A stretch of 7,500 bases of DNA from Actinomycetota bacterium (GCA_022865545.1 JALHTA010000165.1:1-7500); one strand, 5' to 3'; positions 1 through 6,864 are shown, counted from the stretch's first letter. Program-made: numbers and translations. The notes: generated by a model from the sequence alone, not told the origin.

Positions 1-401
1 GAAGATGAATCCCCTATCAAAACAGATGAAAGGGACCTTCCTGTCTGGGGCTGTATCTTTAGAACTGCAATATCCCTTTGTTCCCGTCCACTGTAATCAA
101 TGAGTTCGGCCCGGATAAATGTATCCACATCAGTAGGATTATCAGGAATACCTCCATTTGCAGTATTGAACTGGACAAATACTTCCAAATCATAATCTCC
201 GCCATCATAACCTTCTACCTTTGTATTCTCATAGGCCCAGTTCCAGTCATCATCTGTCCAACCATCAAGCTGACTGCCATAAGTATCTGTAAGGTATGTC
301 CATATAAGATCATATTTAAATTCAGCTGCGCTTATCTCTACCATGTGCCCGGCAGTAACTATATGTCCAGTGTCAGGGTTCACAGAAAAACCCGTACCTA
401 C
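1..401 (-). pseudogene. Trypsin-like (HtrA/S1C-type) protease domain, continuation in shifted frame, partial
   Basis: Reading the minus strand from the GTA codon at 399-401 gives an uninterrupted frame to the window edge, beginning VGTGFSVNPDTGHIVTAGHMV. This matches the GSGF...G-IVT-H-V pattern of trypsin-like (HtrA, Trypsin_2) domains, with the catalytic His codon at 345-347. Further on, RDIAVLKI places the catalytic Asp at 72-74, followed by LIGDSSS, which resembles the L-LGDS stretch of HtrA proteins. The catalytic Ser would lie beyond position 1. His and Asp are 91 residues apart, compared with about 30 in DegP; the intervening insert is acidic and rich in Trp and Tyr. The frame lacks its own start and signal peptide and joins the 398-622 frame by a -1 shift. 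It is either an inactivated gene or a base-call error in an intact one. No canonical slippery heptamer is visible. The call of a protease domain is confident; pseudogene status is uncertain. Confidence 0.6.
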
Positions 402-622
402 AAGGCCCAATAATATGGATCACTCCAGACATTATCCCAGGGATCAAGGACATAGCCCCAGAAATAAGTAGTAATAAAACAAACTGCCGGCTGGGTCAGG
501 ATCACCTTGTCCTGCGGTGTCAATTCATAAGTAGTCGGCTGTGCGGATAATATCCCGGCAAAACTTAGTATCATCGCCAGGACAATAATAAATACAGCCA
601 GTTTTAAGATTTTTTTTGTCAT
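398..622 (-). CDS. N-terminal part of exported trypsin/HtrA-like serine protease (frameshifted)
   Basis: This 74-codon reading frame encodes a clear Sec signal peptide: lysines at residues 3, 4 and 7, a hydrophobic core at about 8-24, and a likely cleavage after SAQ near residue 28. A short mature region rich in W and Y follows, ending WAL and a TAG stop at 398-400. The next codons in the -1 frame immediately give VGTGFSV and a typical serine-protease His motif. I therefore read this as the 5' part of one gene interrupted by a one-base loss, not as a separate small protein. The ATG is supported by an AAGGGAG Shine-Dalgarno about 5 nt upstream and by a strong promoter at 684-712. The protein would act outside the membrane. 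Signal peptide confidence is high; the joining of the two parts is inferred from continuity of the protease domain. Confidence 0.75.
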   Translation of the reverse strand: MTKKILKLAVFIIVLAMILSFAGILSAQPTTYELTPQDKVILTQPAVCFITTYFWGYVLDPWDNVWSDPYYWAL

Positions 623-683
623 AATATCTCCCTTGATATGTTTTTTAAATTTAAATTCTACTTAATTCATTTATTTAATATGG

Positions 684-712
684 ATTATATTTTTTTTTCA
701 CTATATCGTCAA
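684..712 (-). promoter_or_regulatory. Sigma70-type promoter for the protease gene
   Basis: On the minus strand the -35 element TTGACG (707-712) and a perfect -10 TATAAT (684-689) are separated by 17 bp, largely an A-tract. Transcription would start near 677, giving a leader of about 55 nt ending in a strong AAGGGAG ribosome site before the ATG at 622. The promoter lies in the 105-bp gap after bshA, so the protease is probably transcribed independently of the bacillithiol genes. Confidence 0.75.
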
Positions 713-727
713 TAAATATCAAGTCTT

Positions 728-1846
728 TTATTTACCTTCTAATACCTCTTTGTAATAATCTACATATTTATCTATGATATTTTTGCTATCGAATTTTTTG
801 GCTCTTTTCCTTGCAGCCAGACCCATTTTGACCCTATTTTTCTTATTGGCCAGGACCGCCACCGCAGCCTTGCTCATCGACTTGATATCGTCCGGATCAC
901 ATATAAAGCCGCTAATACCATGCTCCACCACTTCTTTAAGACCGCCAAAACTGGTCCCGATGACCGGGACCTCGCAACTCATGGCTTCCAGCGCAGAAAG
1001 TCCAAAACTTTCACTTTTTGACGGAAGCATATAAAGATCACTGATATTGAGAAGAGGTATTATATCATCCTGCCTTCCCATAAATATGACCCTGTCATCA
1101 AGGCCGAGTTTTGATACCAGGCTCCTGATCTTACACATCTCAGGACCGTCGCCCACAAGCAGGAGCTTTGCTTTTACTTTTTTACTTATATTGCAAAATA
1201 CTTTTATTATACTGCCTATTCGTTTTACAGGTCTGAAATTAGATATATGTATAACCACATTATCATCAGGTTCTATCATATCCAGGTATTTCCGGTTTCC
1301 ATTTTTTTTATATACTTCCGTATCTACGAAATTATATATCACTTCCATTCCGCGCTTGATACCAAATGTCTCTTCAGTAGTTTTTTTAAGAAAGTTGGAC
1401 ACGCAAGTCACTCCGTCACTCTTCTCGATACTGAATTTAGTGATGTCGAAAAATGAATGATGATTTCCAACCAGTGTGATATCGGTGCCGTGAAGGGTGG
1501 TTATTATTTTTATATTGTCATCCCCCACTATCTTTTTTGCAAGATATGCCGATGCTGCATGGGGTATCGCATAATGCACATGCAATATATCCAGTTTCTC
1601 TGATTTTATTATCTGCGCCATCCTTACGCTCAATGAAAGACTGTAGGGCGGATATTTGAATAATGGATATTCAAGCATCTCTACTTCATGGAAATAAACA
1701 CTTTTATGAAACTTGTCCAACCTAAAAGGCTGCTCATAGCTTATAAAGTGAACCTCATGATCCCTTTTGGCCAGTTCGATGCCAAGTTCAGTTGCAACCA
1801 CGCCACTTCCGCCATATGTCGGATAACAGGTAATGCCAATTTTCAT
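728..1846 (-). CDS. bshA: BshA, N-acetyl-alpha-D-glucosaminyl L-malate synthase
   Basis: BshA is a retaining GT4-family, GT-B-fold glycosyltransferase that transfers GlcNAc from UDP-GlcNAc to L-malate, the first step of bacillithiol synthesis in the cytoplasm. The 372-aa protein has the expected family length and closely resembles Bacillus BshA throughout. Visible motifs are ITCYPTYGGSGVVATELG (5-22), the PFRL segment (40-43), KYPPY (64-68), HVHYAIPHA (89-97), TLHGTDIT (117-124), NFRPVKR (202-208), LLVGDGPE (228-235) and the EX7E pair E278/E286 in ESFGLSALE. The family usually begins M-K-IGITCYP, so I chose the ATG at 1846, which has an AAAGGAAG ribosome site (1854-1861) 7 nt upstream. An ATG at 1876 would add ten residues that lack similarity and overlap that site. 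It is the last of three bsh genes on this strand, 119 nt after bshB, and may have an additional promoter in that gap. Identification is firm. Confidence 0.95.
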   Translation of the reverse strand: MKIGITCYPTYGGSGVVATELGIELAKRDHEVHFISYEQPFRLDKFHKSVYFHEVEMLEYPLFKYPPYSLSLSVRMAQIIKSEKLDILHVHYAIPHAASAYLAKKIVGDDNIKIITTLHGTDITLVGNHHSFFDITKFSIEKSDGVTCVSNFLKKTTEETFGIKRGMEVIYNFVDTEVYKKNGNRKYLDMIEPDDNVVIHISNFRPVKRIGSIIKVFCNISKKVKAKLLLVGDGPEMCKIRSLVSKLGLDDRVIFMGRQDDIIPLLNISDLYMLPSKSESFGLSALEAMSCEVPVIGTSFGGLKEVVEHGISGFICDPDDIKSMSKAAVAVLANKKNRVKMGLAARKRAKKFDSKNIIDKYVDYYKEVLEGK

Positions 1847-1853
1847 TTTATAT

Positions 1854-1861
1854 CTTCCTTT
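1854..1861 (-). promoter_or_regulatory. Ribosome binding site setting the bshA start
   Basis: The minus strand reads AAAGGAAG here, 7 nt before the ATG at 1844-1846. The alternative in-frame ATG at 1874-1876 lies upstream of this site and has no comparable purine-rich sequence at the right distance, so the shorter protein is preferred. Confidence 0.6.
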
Positions 1862-1904
1862 GTGCAGGATAGTCAATAAATCTTTTTAATATGTGCCTAA
1901 TAAA

Positions 1905-1933
1905 TATATAATTCAAAAATTATAATTTTTCAA
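1905..1933 (-). promoter_or_regulatory. Possible internal promoter ahead of bshA, with AT palindrome
   Basis: The 119-nt gap between bshB and bshA is very AT-rich. On the minus strand, TTGAAA (1928-1933), a 17-bp spacer and TATATA (1905-1910) form a plausible promoter. An alternative is TTGCAA (1940-1945) with TATAAT (1919-1924), although its 15-bp spacer is short. A perfect 16-bp palindrome of A and T (1915-1930) overlaps both. In such AT-rich DNA these matches can arise by chance. The unusual gap in an otherwise overlapping operon is the main reason for listing it. Confidence 0.3.
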
Positions 1934-1965
1934 TTTTTTTTGCAATTTCTTTAAAGCATGGCGGG

Positions 1966-2691
1966 TCAGGAAAGATAATCAAAATATTTAATAGGATCAT
2001 CTATCTTTACTATAGTGTCAATATGATATGCCTCTCCAAATTCCGCCATTATTTTAAGACCAAGGCAGCGATGCCGGCTGTTTATTATGTCAAAAAAGTA
2101 TTTTGAGGCGATATGCGTCATGACTTTCTTTTTTACATCACTGTAAAATTGGGATTTATATGCTGCAACTGCTTTAAATTTATCATCATAATAATTTGAA
2201 ATATCAACTATAAAACTCGGCTCGAATTCATGATGCAGCATATAGTTCAAAACTATTTTTGGACGGTAAAAATCCATTCCATTCTCAAATTTAGGAAGTC
2301 CTGAAATAAAAATCGCATCCTTTAAAAGTTTATAAGAGTTTTCATGGTCCGGATGCCTGTCTGTAAAATAAGGAATAAGTACCATTTTTGGCCTGTATTT
2401 GCGTATTGCCCCTACCACTTTCAGGCGGCTTTCGTAATCATTTTTTATATTGGCATCCTCGAGTTCCAGGTTTTCCCTGAGGTCAAGTTTCAATATTTTT
2501 GAAGCTTCAAGTGTTTCTTTTGCCCTGGACTTAAGATCTCCATTGGTAGAGAGCTCTGCCCGCGTAATATCTACTATGCCTGTGCTGTACCCTTTGTCTT
2601 TTGACTTAAGCAAAAGTCCCCCGCAACCCATTTCAGCATCGTCCGGATGAGGGCTGAACGCAATAATATCTATATCAACTATTTTTTCCAT
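1966..2691 (-). CDS. bshB1: BshB-type GlcNAc-malate deacetylase (PIG-L/LmbE family)
   Basis: This is a zinc-dependent PIG-L/LmbE-family deacetylase that removes acetyl from GlcNAc-malate to give GlcN-malate, the second bacillithiol step. The 241-aa protein shows the metal-binding motif PHPDD near residues 14-18 (His and second Asp are the expected zinc ligands, Asp the likely base), the ELSTNGD segment near 47-52, and DRHPDH at 111-116, whose last His is the third ligand. The AYKSQF motif near residue 200 and DIIN...R...G...AEGF-like end (here AEFGEAYHID) match BshB1 proteins such as Bacillus BshB1. I chose the ATG at 2691 over the GTG at 2700 because AGGGTGGT (2696-2703) sits 4 nt before the ATG and overlaps the GTG. 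It overlaps the end of bshC by 17 nt, implying translational coupling. The enzyme identity is strengthened by its position between bshC and bshA; the B1 versus B2 assignment is from sequence resemblance. Confidence 0.92.
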   Translation of the reverse strand: MEKIVDIDIIAFSPHPDDAEMGCGGLLLKSKDKGYSTGIVDITRAELSTNGDLKSRAKETLEASKILKLDLRENLELEDANIKNDYESRLKVVGAIRKYRPKMVLIPYFTDRHPDHENSYKLLKDAIFISGLPKFENGMDFYRPKIVLNYMLHHEFEPSFIVDISNYYDDKFKAVAAYKSQFYSDVKKKVMTHIASKYFFDIINSRHRCLGLKIMAEFGEAYHIDTIVKIDDPIKYFDYLS

Positions 2692-4366
2692 TTTTACCAC
2701 CCTGGTTTAAGAATAAGAGTTTATGTTTAAAATCGAATGGATTGAATGAATCGTACAGTCCGTCCATGATCCCTATGCCATATTTATTTGCATAATAAAA
2801 GAAATTTACTTCTCTTTCCTGCAGCCCTCCTCCGGGGAATAGGTTCAGGTAAAATCTATTTAAAGCATTTTCTAACCACTGATTTTCTTTTTTCAATTCA
2901 GAATATATCTTTCCCTTAAGCACACTTATTTCCTTCTTGATATTTCTTTTTATCCTGTCTGATGAATTACCGACATTTAAGCCTGCCAGTGAAACTTCTT
3001 TTTCAAAAGCCCCAAACACGCCTTCCAGCTTCTTTTCAAGGTCTCCTACCAGGTCTTCTATGCTGATGTTTCCACTATCATTTAGTGATCTTTTAATGGC
3101 CTGTTCCCTGTTTGTTTCCAAAAGCTTATCAATACTCTTAAATTTATTTATTATCTTTTCTATATTCCTTTCTATTATTGTAGCACTAAATCTTGGATAT
3201 ATTACTGGAAGCCTTACATCCATTAAACCATACACTCCGCTGATCTGTGCAAAATAACTTACTTCACCAGGACCGCAGATAGTGGCCAATACAGGAAAGA
3301 GTGTGTCTTGTATCACCGGACGCATAACTACATTCCAGCTAAACAGTCCGGGATCTTCCCCGGATTTACAAATAAGTTCCTTTTTTGAATATATTTTATC
3401 TTTGACCCTATAATACATTTCCGGAAGACACTCTATTTTTTCCCTGATACCGGCAACATTTAAGAAGTGGTTTAATGTGTCTTGCTTTATGTCAAGCTGT
3501 CTTTGGTATCCGGCTCTTTCAAGTTCATCTCCCCTGGTGTTTACCGTCTCTTTTATACTTGCACATTTTTCGAGATCCTCTTTAAGAAATCTTTTCCCCA
3601 TCTTTTTAAGCCTATCGTCCGAAGGATCTATCAGCACAATACCGTATTCGCTAAAAAGATTGAGTATAATATCTGAAAAAAGCTCCGGGAGATTTATTCT
3701 ATTATCTTCAAGCGGATCTGTATATCTATCAGCAATGCTCCCCTTAAGAAGACCGGTCACTTCATCGCTAAAATCTGTTTCCGCAAGTAAGCTCCTAATA
3801 TCCTCTATGACCTTTGTGTATTTTTCCCTCTCGATGTATATATTAGAAAACCTTGCATTTTTCTTTATATTCGAAGTATCTATTTTTACTTTTTTTAGCT
3901 CATCAGTTATAAGTCCTATGCTGTTGGCCTGTCCGATGCTGCTATCATCTGAGGCATTCCAGAAACAGGGAACTGTCCTGATGCCTGTCTCTTTATTTAT
4001 AAAGCTGCTTAATTTCAAAATAGTGATTATTTTATAGATAATAAATAATGGACCGGTAAAAAGTCCCGGTTGCTGCCCGCCTACTATTACTACAGTTCCG
4101 CTCTCACTAAGCTTTCTTATATTGTCAAGAGTCTTCCTGCCTGCTCCAAATCTGGAATTATAATCATTTAATATTTCAACTACACCTTTCCTCTGGTCAT
4201 CATCATAATACTTTTCTATTTCAGCCATTCTTTTTTTATAGCTCTTTATTTCCCTGTAATCATGATTAAAATAATCACCTAGTTTTTGGAAATCAAATAT
4301 AAAATCCATATACAGTTTATTACGGTAAAATCTCCCATTATTACTGTTTTCTGTATTAATGATCAT
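2675..4366 (-). CDS. bshC: BshC, putative cysteine-adding enzyme of bacillithiol synthesis
   Basis: BshC is thought to ligate cysteine to GlcN-malate, completing bacillithiol. The 563-aa protein is close to the usual length of about 540 aa. Family landmarks are KLYMDFIFDF (17-26), the GGQQPGLFTGPL loop (96-107) of the Rossmann-like core, a PVLATICGPGEVSYFAQ segment (consensus AGPGE-AYWAQ) in the middle, a helical coiled-coil region from about 400 to 500, and LFPGGGLQER (509-518) followed by NFF-YANKYG near the C terminus. The segment usually reading FW-A-EDHDF is FWNASDDSSIG here (135-145), a clear departure at a normally conserved site. The start at 4366 keeps the conserved N terminus; a GAGAGGT ribosome site lies upstream, slightly far (about 14 nt). 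It is first in a bshC-bshB-bshA order and divergent from the NifU-MnmA gene. Assignment is confident from both sequence and context. Confidence 0.93.
   Translation of the reverse strand: MIINTENSNNGRFYRNKLYMDFIFDFQKLGDYFNHDYREIKSYKKRMAEIEKYYDDDQRKGVVEILNDYNSRFGAGRKTLDNIRKLSESGTVVIVGGQQPGLFTGPLFIIYKIITILKLSSFINKETGIRTVPCFWNASDDSSIGQANSIGLITDELKKVKIDTSNIKKNARFSNIYIEREKYTKVIEDIRSLLAETDFSDEVTGLLKGSIADRYTDPLEDNRINLPELFSDIILNLFSEYGIVLIDPSDDRLKKMGKRFLKEDLEKCASIKETVNTRGDELERAGYQRQLDIKQDTLNHFLNVAGIREKIECLPEMYYRVKDKIYSKKELICKSGEDPGLFSWNVVMRPVIQDTLFPVLATICGPGEVSYFAQISGVYGLMDVRLPVIYPRFSATIIERNIEKIINKFKSIDKLLETNREQAIKRSLNDSGNISIEDLVGDLEKKLEGVFGAFEKEVSLAGLNVGNSSDRIKRNIKKEISVLKGKIYSELKKENQWLENALNRFYLNLFPGGGLQEREVNFFYYANKYGIGIMDGLYDSFNPFDFKHKLLFLNQGGKNGKNS
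2696..2703 (-). promoter_or_regulatory. Ribosome binding site setting the bshB start
   Basis: AGGGTGGT on the minus strand lies 4 nt before the ATG at 2689-2691 and inside the bshC coding end. It includes the GTG at 2698-2700, so that codon is more likely part of the ribosome site than the start. Confidence 0.6.
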
Positions 4367-4402
4367 AACTAATTAAACTACCTCTCCGGGTTATAAACAA
4401 AT

Positions 4403-4421
4403 AGGCTCAAAAAATAAGCCT
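4403..4421. repeat. Inverted repeat in the shared bshC/mnmA control region
   Basis: AGGCT (4403-4407) and AGCCT (4417-4421) form a 5-bp hairpin with a 9-nt A/T loop in the 107-bp region between the divergent genes. It is the only GC-containing inverted repeat there and lies immediately upstream of the candidate mnmA promoter and within the probable bshC promoter region. It could be an operator, or a leader hairpin of the bshC transcript. There is no further evidence of function. Confidence 0.3.
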
Positions 4422-4450
4422 GTACAATATTTTACTTAATATCATATAAT
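4421..4450 (+). promoter_or_regulatory. Candidate promoter of the NifU-MnmA fusion gene
   Basis: A perfect -10 TATAAT (4445-4450) is preceded by TGTACA (4421-4426, four of six matches to TTGACA) at an 18-bp spacing. Transcription would begin near 4457, leaving a leader of about 17 nt containing AGGG (4465-4468) before the ATG at 4474. I could not find an equally convincing promoter for bshC on the other strand. Confidence 0.45.
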
Positions 4451-4473
4451 TATCCAAACAAAACAGGGTATAC

Positions 4474-5940
4474 ATGAAAAATCCAGATTCAATTTTTAAA
4501 AAACATTTTGAAAATCCGCAAAATACTGGTGAACTGACAGACCATAATGCAAGCGGTAAAGACTCGAGCATAATATCAGAGATCCTAATAATATTTAATT
4601 CCCGTATAAAAAATAATATTATATCTGATATAAGATTTAAGGCCTTTGGCTGCAGCTACTCGATCGCAGCATCCAGTATGATGACCATGCTGGCAAAGAA
4701 TAGGGATCTTTTTGAAGCGGCAAGGATAACCGAGGACAATATAGAGGATAGACTTGGAAATTTCCCGGAAAACAAAAAGGATGTATTAAAAGTAGTCCTT
4801 GGAGCTTTCCGCAATATGCTGACAGATTATATTTCCAAACATCAGGATATCCCTCTATACATTAGGAATACCAAAAAAGCAGCTATTGCAATGAGTGGTG
4901 GTGTCGACTCTTCTATGGCCGCAAAATTATTGAAAGAAGAAGGATATGACATTTTCGGAATAACCATGAGAATAGTCCCTCCCGAACAGCTGGAAAAACA
5001 TAAATTGATCACACAAAGTACCAGTGTAGATATTGAATCCGCCTACCAGGTTTGTAGAAAATTGGATATACCATATTTTATTATTGACCTTTCGTCTGCA
5101 TTTGAGAAAAAAATAATCGATTATTTTTGCACTAGCTATCTCCAGGGTCTTACACCCAATCCATGCGTTGAATGTAATAAACAGATAAAATTCGGTTTTT
5201 TTCTTAAAAAAGCTGAAATGCTCGGTGCTGATTTCATGGCCACCGGACATTACTGCCGGATAGAGAAAGAAGGAGATTCTGATACTTTTCAGGTCCTGAA
5301 AGGTATTGACAGGTCAAAGGACCAGAGCTATGTATTCTGGAAACTGGACCAATCTCAATTATCCCGGATAAAAACACCTCTTGGGAACTTTACAAAAGAA
5401 AATATAAAGAATATGACGATGGATTTCATTCCTCTTCTTGCCTCAAAAGATGAGAGCCAGGATATTTGCTTTATCTCTGAACAGAATTATCAGGATTTCC
5501 TGGGTAAAAAAGCTACCCGTATAAAGGAGGGAAAAATAATAAATTCCAGCGGTGCAGAAGTCGGAAGACACCGGGGTTATCCCTATTATACTATTGGGCA
5601 GCGCAGGGGTCTCGGGATAAGCCACATAAAACCTCTTTATGTAATAAAGATAATACCTGAAGATAATATTATTGTAGTCGGTGAAAAGAAGGAACTCCTT
5701 AAGAAAAATGCGGAACTTCAGGATATAAATTTTATATCTGGAGATCCCCCATCTATGCAATTCAATGCGGCAGTAAAAGTACGGTATAATGGCAGTGAAA
5801 AGCCTGCAGAAATAAGGCTCACTTCCGGAGGTGAGGCATCTGTCACTTTTAAAAGTGAGTGCAGCTCTATAACTCCAGGTCAATCTGCAGTTTTCTATGA
5901 TGGAGAAAAACTGCTTGGTGGCGGTATTATTAAGGATTAG
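4474..5940 (+). CDS. mnmA: NifU/IscU-like domain fused to MnmA tRNA 2-thiouridylase
   Basis: MnmA activates U34 of tRNA Lys, Glu and Gln with ATP and inserts sulfur from a protein persulfide. MnmA proteins are normally about 350-370 aa; this one is 488 aa because roughly 130 residues precede the catalytic part. That N-terminal part resembles a NifU/IscU scaffold: HFENPQNTGEL (11-21) and FKAFGCSYSIAASSMMT (55-71), ending in a helix similar to the IscU C terminus. Of the three scaffold cysteines only C60 is visible; the first position appears to be Ser (around 31-32), and the third-Cys region (about 105-115) has none. The MnmA part is complete: PP-loop SGGVDSS (141-147), LTPNPCVECNKQIKF with C231, ATGHY (256-260), DQSYVFWKL (283-291), SQDICFIS with C332, and YYTIGQRRGLGI. 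C231 and C332 correspond to the catalytic pair C102/C199 of E. coli MnmA. The ATG has AGGG 5 nt upstream, and the reading frame is continuous, so this is a true fusion unless there is assembly error. Confidence 0.92.
   Translation: MKNPDSIFKKHFENPQNTGELTDHNASGKDSSIISEILIIFNSRIKNNIISDIRFKAFGCSYSIAASSMMTMLAKNRDLFEAARITEDNIEDRLGNFPENKKDVLKVVLGAFRNMLTDYISKHQDIPLYIRNTKKAAIAMSGGVDSSMAAKLLKEEGYDIFGITMRIVPPEQLEKHKLITQSTSVDIESAYQVCRKLDIPYFIIDLSSAFEKKIIDYFCTSYLQGLTPNPCVECNKQIKFGFFLKKAEMLGADFMATGHYCRIEKEGDSDTFQVLKGIDRSKDQSYVFWKLDQSQLSRIKTPLGNFTKENIKNMTMDFIPLLASKDESQDICFISEQNYQDFLGKKATRIKEGKIINSSGAEVGRHRGYPYYTIGQRRGLGISHIKPLYVIKIIPEDNIIVVGEKKELLKKNAELQDINFISGDPPSMQFNAAVKVRYNGSEKPAEIRLTSGGEASVTFKSECSSITPGQSAVFYDGEKLLGGGIIKD
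5843..5858. repeat. 16-bp perfect palindrome inside the mnmA coding end
   Basis: TCACTTTTAAAAGTGA is a perfect palindrome about 80 bp before the mnmA stop, in the C-terminal beta-barrel coding part. It has no adjacent T-run, so it does not look like a terminator. It may be fortuitous, or a weak structure near the junction of two convergent genes. Confidence 0.25.
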
Positions 5941-5944
5941 GGTC

Positions 5945-6829
5945 CTACCGGAGCTTTTTAATGTCAAATACCGGACAAGCTGAAATTCCCCATATTCCAG
6001 GTCCTGTATGAGCTCCCATAATAGCAGTCATCTTGGTCATTATTATTTCTTCGATGTCTAAATCAGGATCGTTTTTAACCATATTTTCTAGCTCCAGAGC
6101 AGGGCCCTTATCATTACCATAACATATACCTATCCTGTTTCTATTATTTGAAGAATTCAATATATCTTTCCTCACCAGATGGTAAAGCCAGTTTATCGAA
6201 GATTTCTTATTAAAACAGAATTTTTTTAAAGACAGTTTTCCTTCCTGGTTAAATGCAATAATAGGCTTTAGAAGGGACGCTTTGCCTGCAAAACGTGAAA
6301 GGAATGGGGCCCTTCCGCCCCTGACTATATATTCAAAATTCTCAAAAGTCGCATAGAAACTGATGGACTTAGAAAGCATCCCGATAAGTTTATTTATGCT
6401 TTCCTCATCTGCTCCCACTCTTATAGCTTTAGCTACCTCAATAACAAAAAAACCCTCAGCGATCGCAGCCATTTTTGTATCTATTATTTTTATACTGCCT
6501 TCGGGAAACCGGGAACTTGCTGAAATAGCAGCATTTATTGTGCCGGAAAGTAGAGAACTTAAATGTATTGAATAAATGCTTTCAAAGCCCTGTTCATCTA
6601 AAAGGTCTTTATATACTACTGTAAAATCCTCAATAGTGGGAGTAGCTGACTTTATTATCTTTCCCGATTTTAGTTTGCTATAAACTTCCTCTACATCTAT
6701 CTCGAGACCCTCTTTTAAAGATTGGCCGTCAAAGTTAAGATACAATGGGACCACCTTGATATCATATTTTTTAACCAGACTAGAATGTATATCTGATACA
6801 GAGTCGGTTACAATAGCTATTTTTTTCAT
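5945..6829 (-). CDS. DegV family fatty-acid-binding protein (FakB-like)
   Basis: DegV/FakB proteins bind a fatty acid and, in Gram-positive bacteria, present it to the kinase FakA for acyl-phosphate formation. The 294-aa length is close to the family norm (about 280-290). Signature positions are IVTDSVSD (6-13), KSATPT (60-65), IHLSSLLSGT (88-97), VRGGRAPFL near residue 170, and MGAHTGPGIWGI (271-282). By analogy with FakB, T63, S95 and H274 are the likely carboxylate-contacting residues. The ATG at 6829 has a strong GAGGAGGT ribosome site 3 nt upstream. It follows the DUF5661-like gene by 35 nt on the same strand, so the two are probably cotranscribed. Its stop lies 4 bp from the mnmA stop on the opposite strand. 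No fakA is in the window, so the lipid partner is unproven. Family assignment is firm, ligand inferred. Confidence 0.92.
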   Translation of the reverse strand: MKKIAIVTDSVSDIHSSLVKKYDIKVVPLYLNFDGQSLKEGLEIDVEEVYSKLKSGKIIKSATPTIEDFTVVYKDLLDEQGFESIYSIHLSSLLSGTINAAISASSRFPEGSIKIIDTKMAAIAEGFFVIEVAKAIRVGADEESINKLIGMLSKSISFYATFENFEYIVRGGRAPFLSRFAGKASLLKPIIAFNQEGKLSLKKFCFNKKSSINWLYHLVRKDILNSSNNRNRIGICYGNDKGPALELENMVKNDPDLDIEEIIMTKMTAIMGAHTGPGIWGISACPVFDIKKLR

Positions 6830-6864
6830 GGGTACCTCCTCATATATTAAGATACTAAATCTTA

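Noticed and set aside
396..410. Programmed -1 ribosomal frameshift in the protease gene
   Set aside because: No X-XXY-YYZ slippery heptamer occurs in frame before the stop; a missing base explains it more simply.
78..413. Plus-strand reading frame of 111 codons
   Set aside because: It is antisense to the protease frame, which has a recognisable His and Asp motif and better coding character; no ribosome site precedes it.
1847..1876. Upstream ATG extending BshA by ten residues
   Set aside because: The family starts at M-K-IGITCYP, and the ribosome site AAAGGAAG lies inside the extension.
1915..1930. Intrinsic terminator at the A/T palindrome after bshB
   Set aside because: The stem contains no G or C, and the runs reflect local AT richness.
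2692..2700. GTG start extending BshB by three residues
   Set aside because: The GTG overlaps the AGGGTGGT ribosome site that properly positions the ATG at 2691.
3477..4037. Plus-strand reading frame of 186 codons
   Set aside because: It lies wholly antisense inside bshC, is Ser/Leu-rich in the manner of a complementary-strand shadow, and resembles no family.
5443..5967. Minus-strand reading frame of 174 codons
   Set aside because: It is antisense to the conserved MnmA C-terminal region and overlaps the degV end; its composition is that of a shadow frame.
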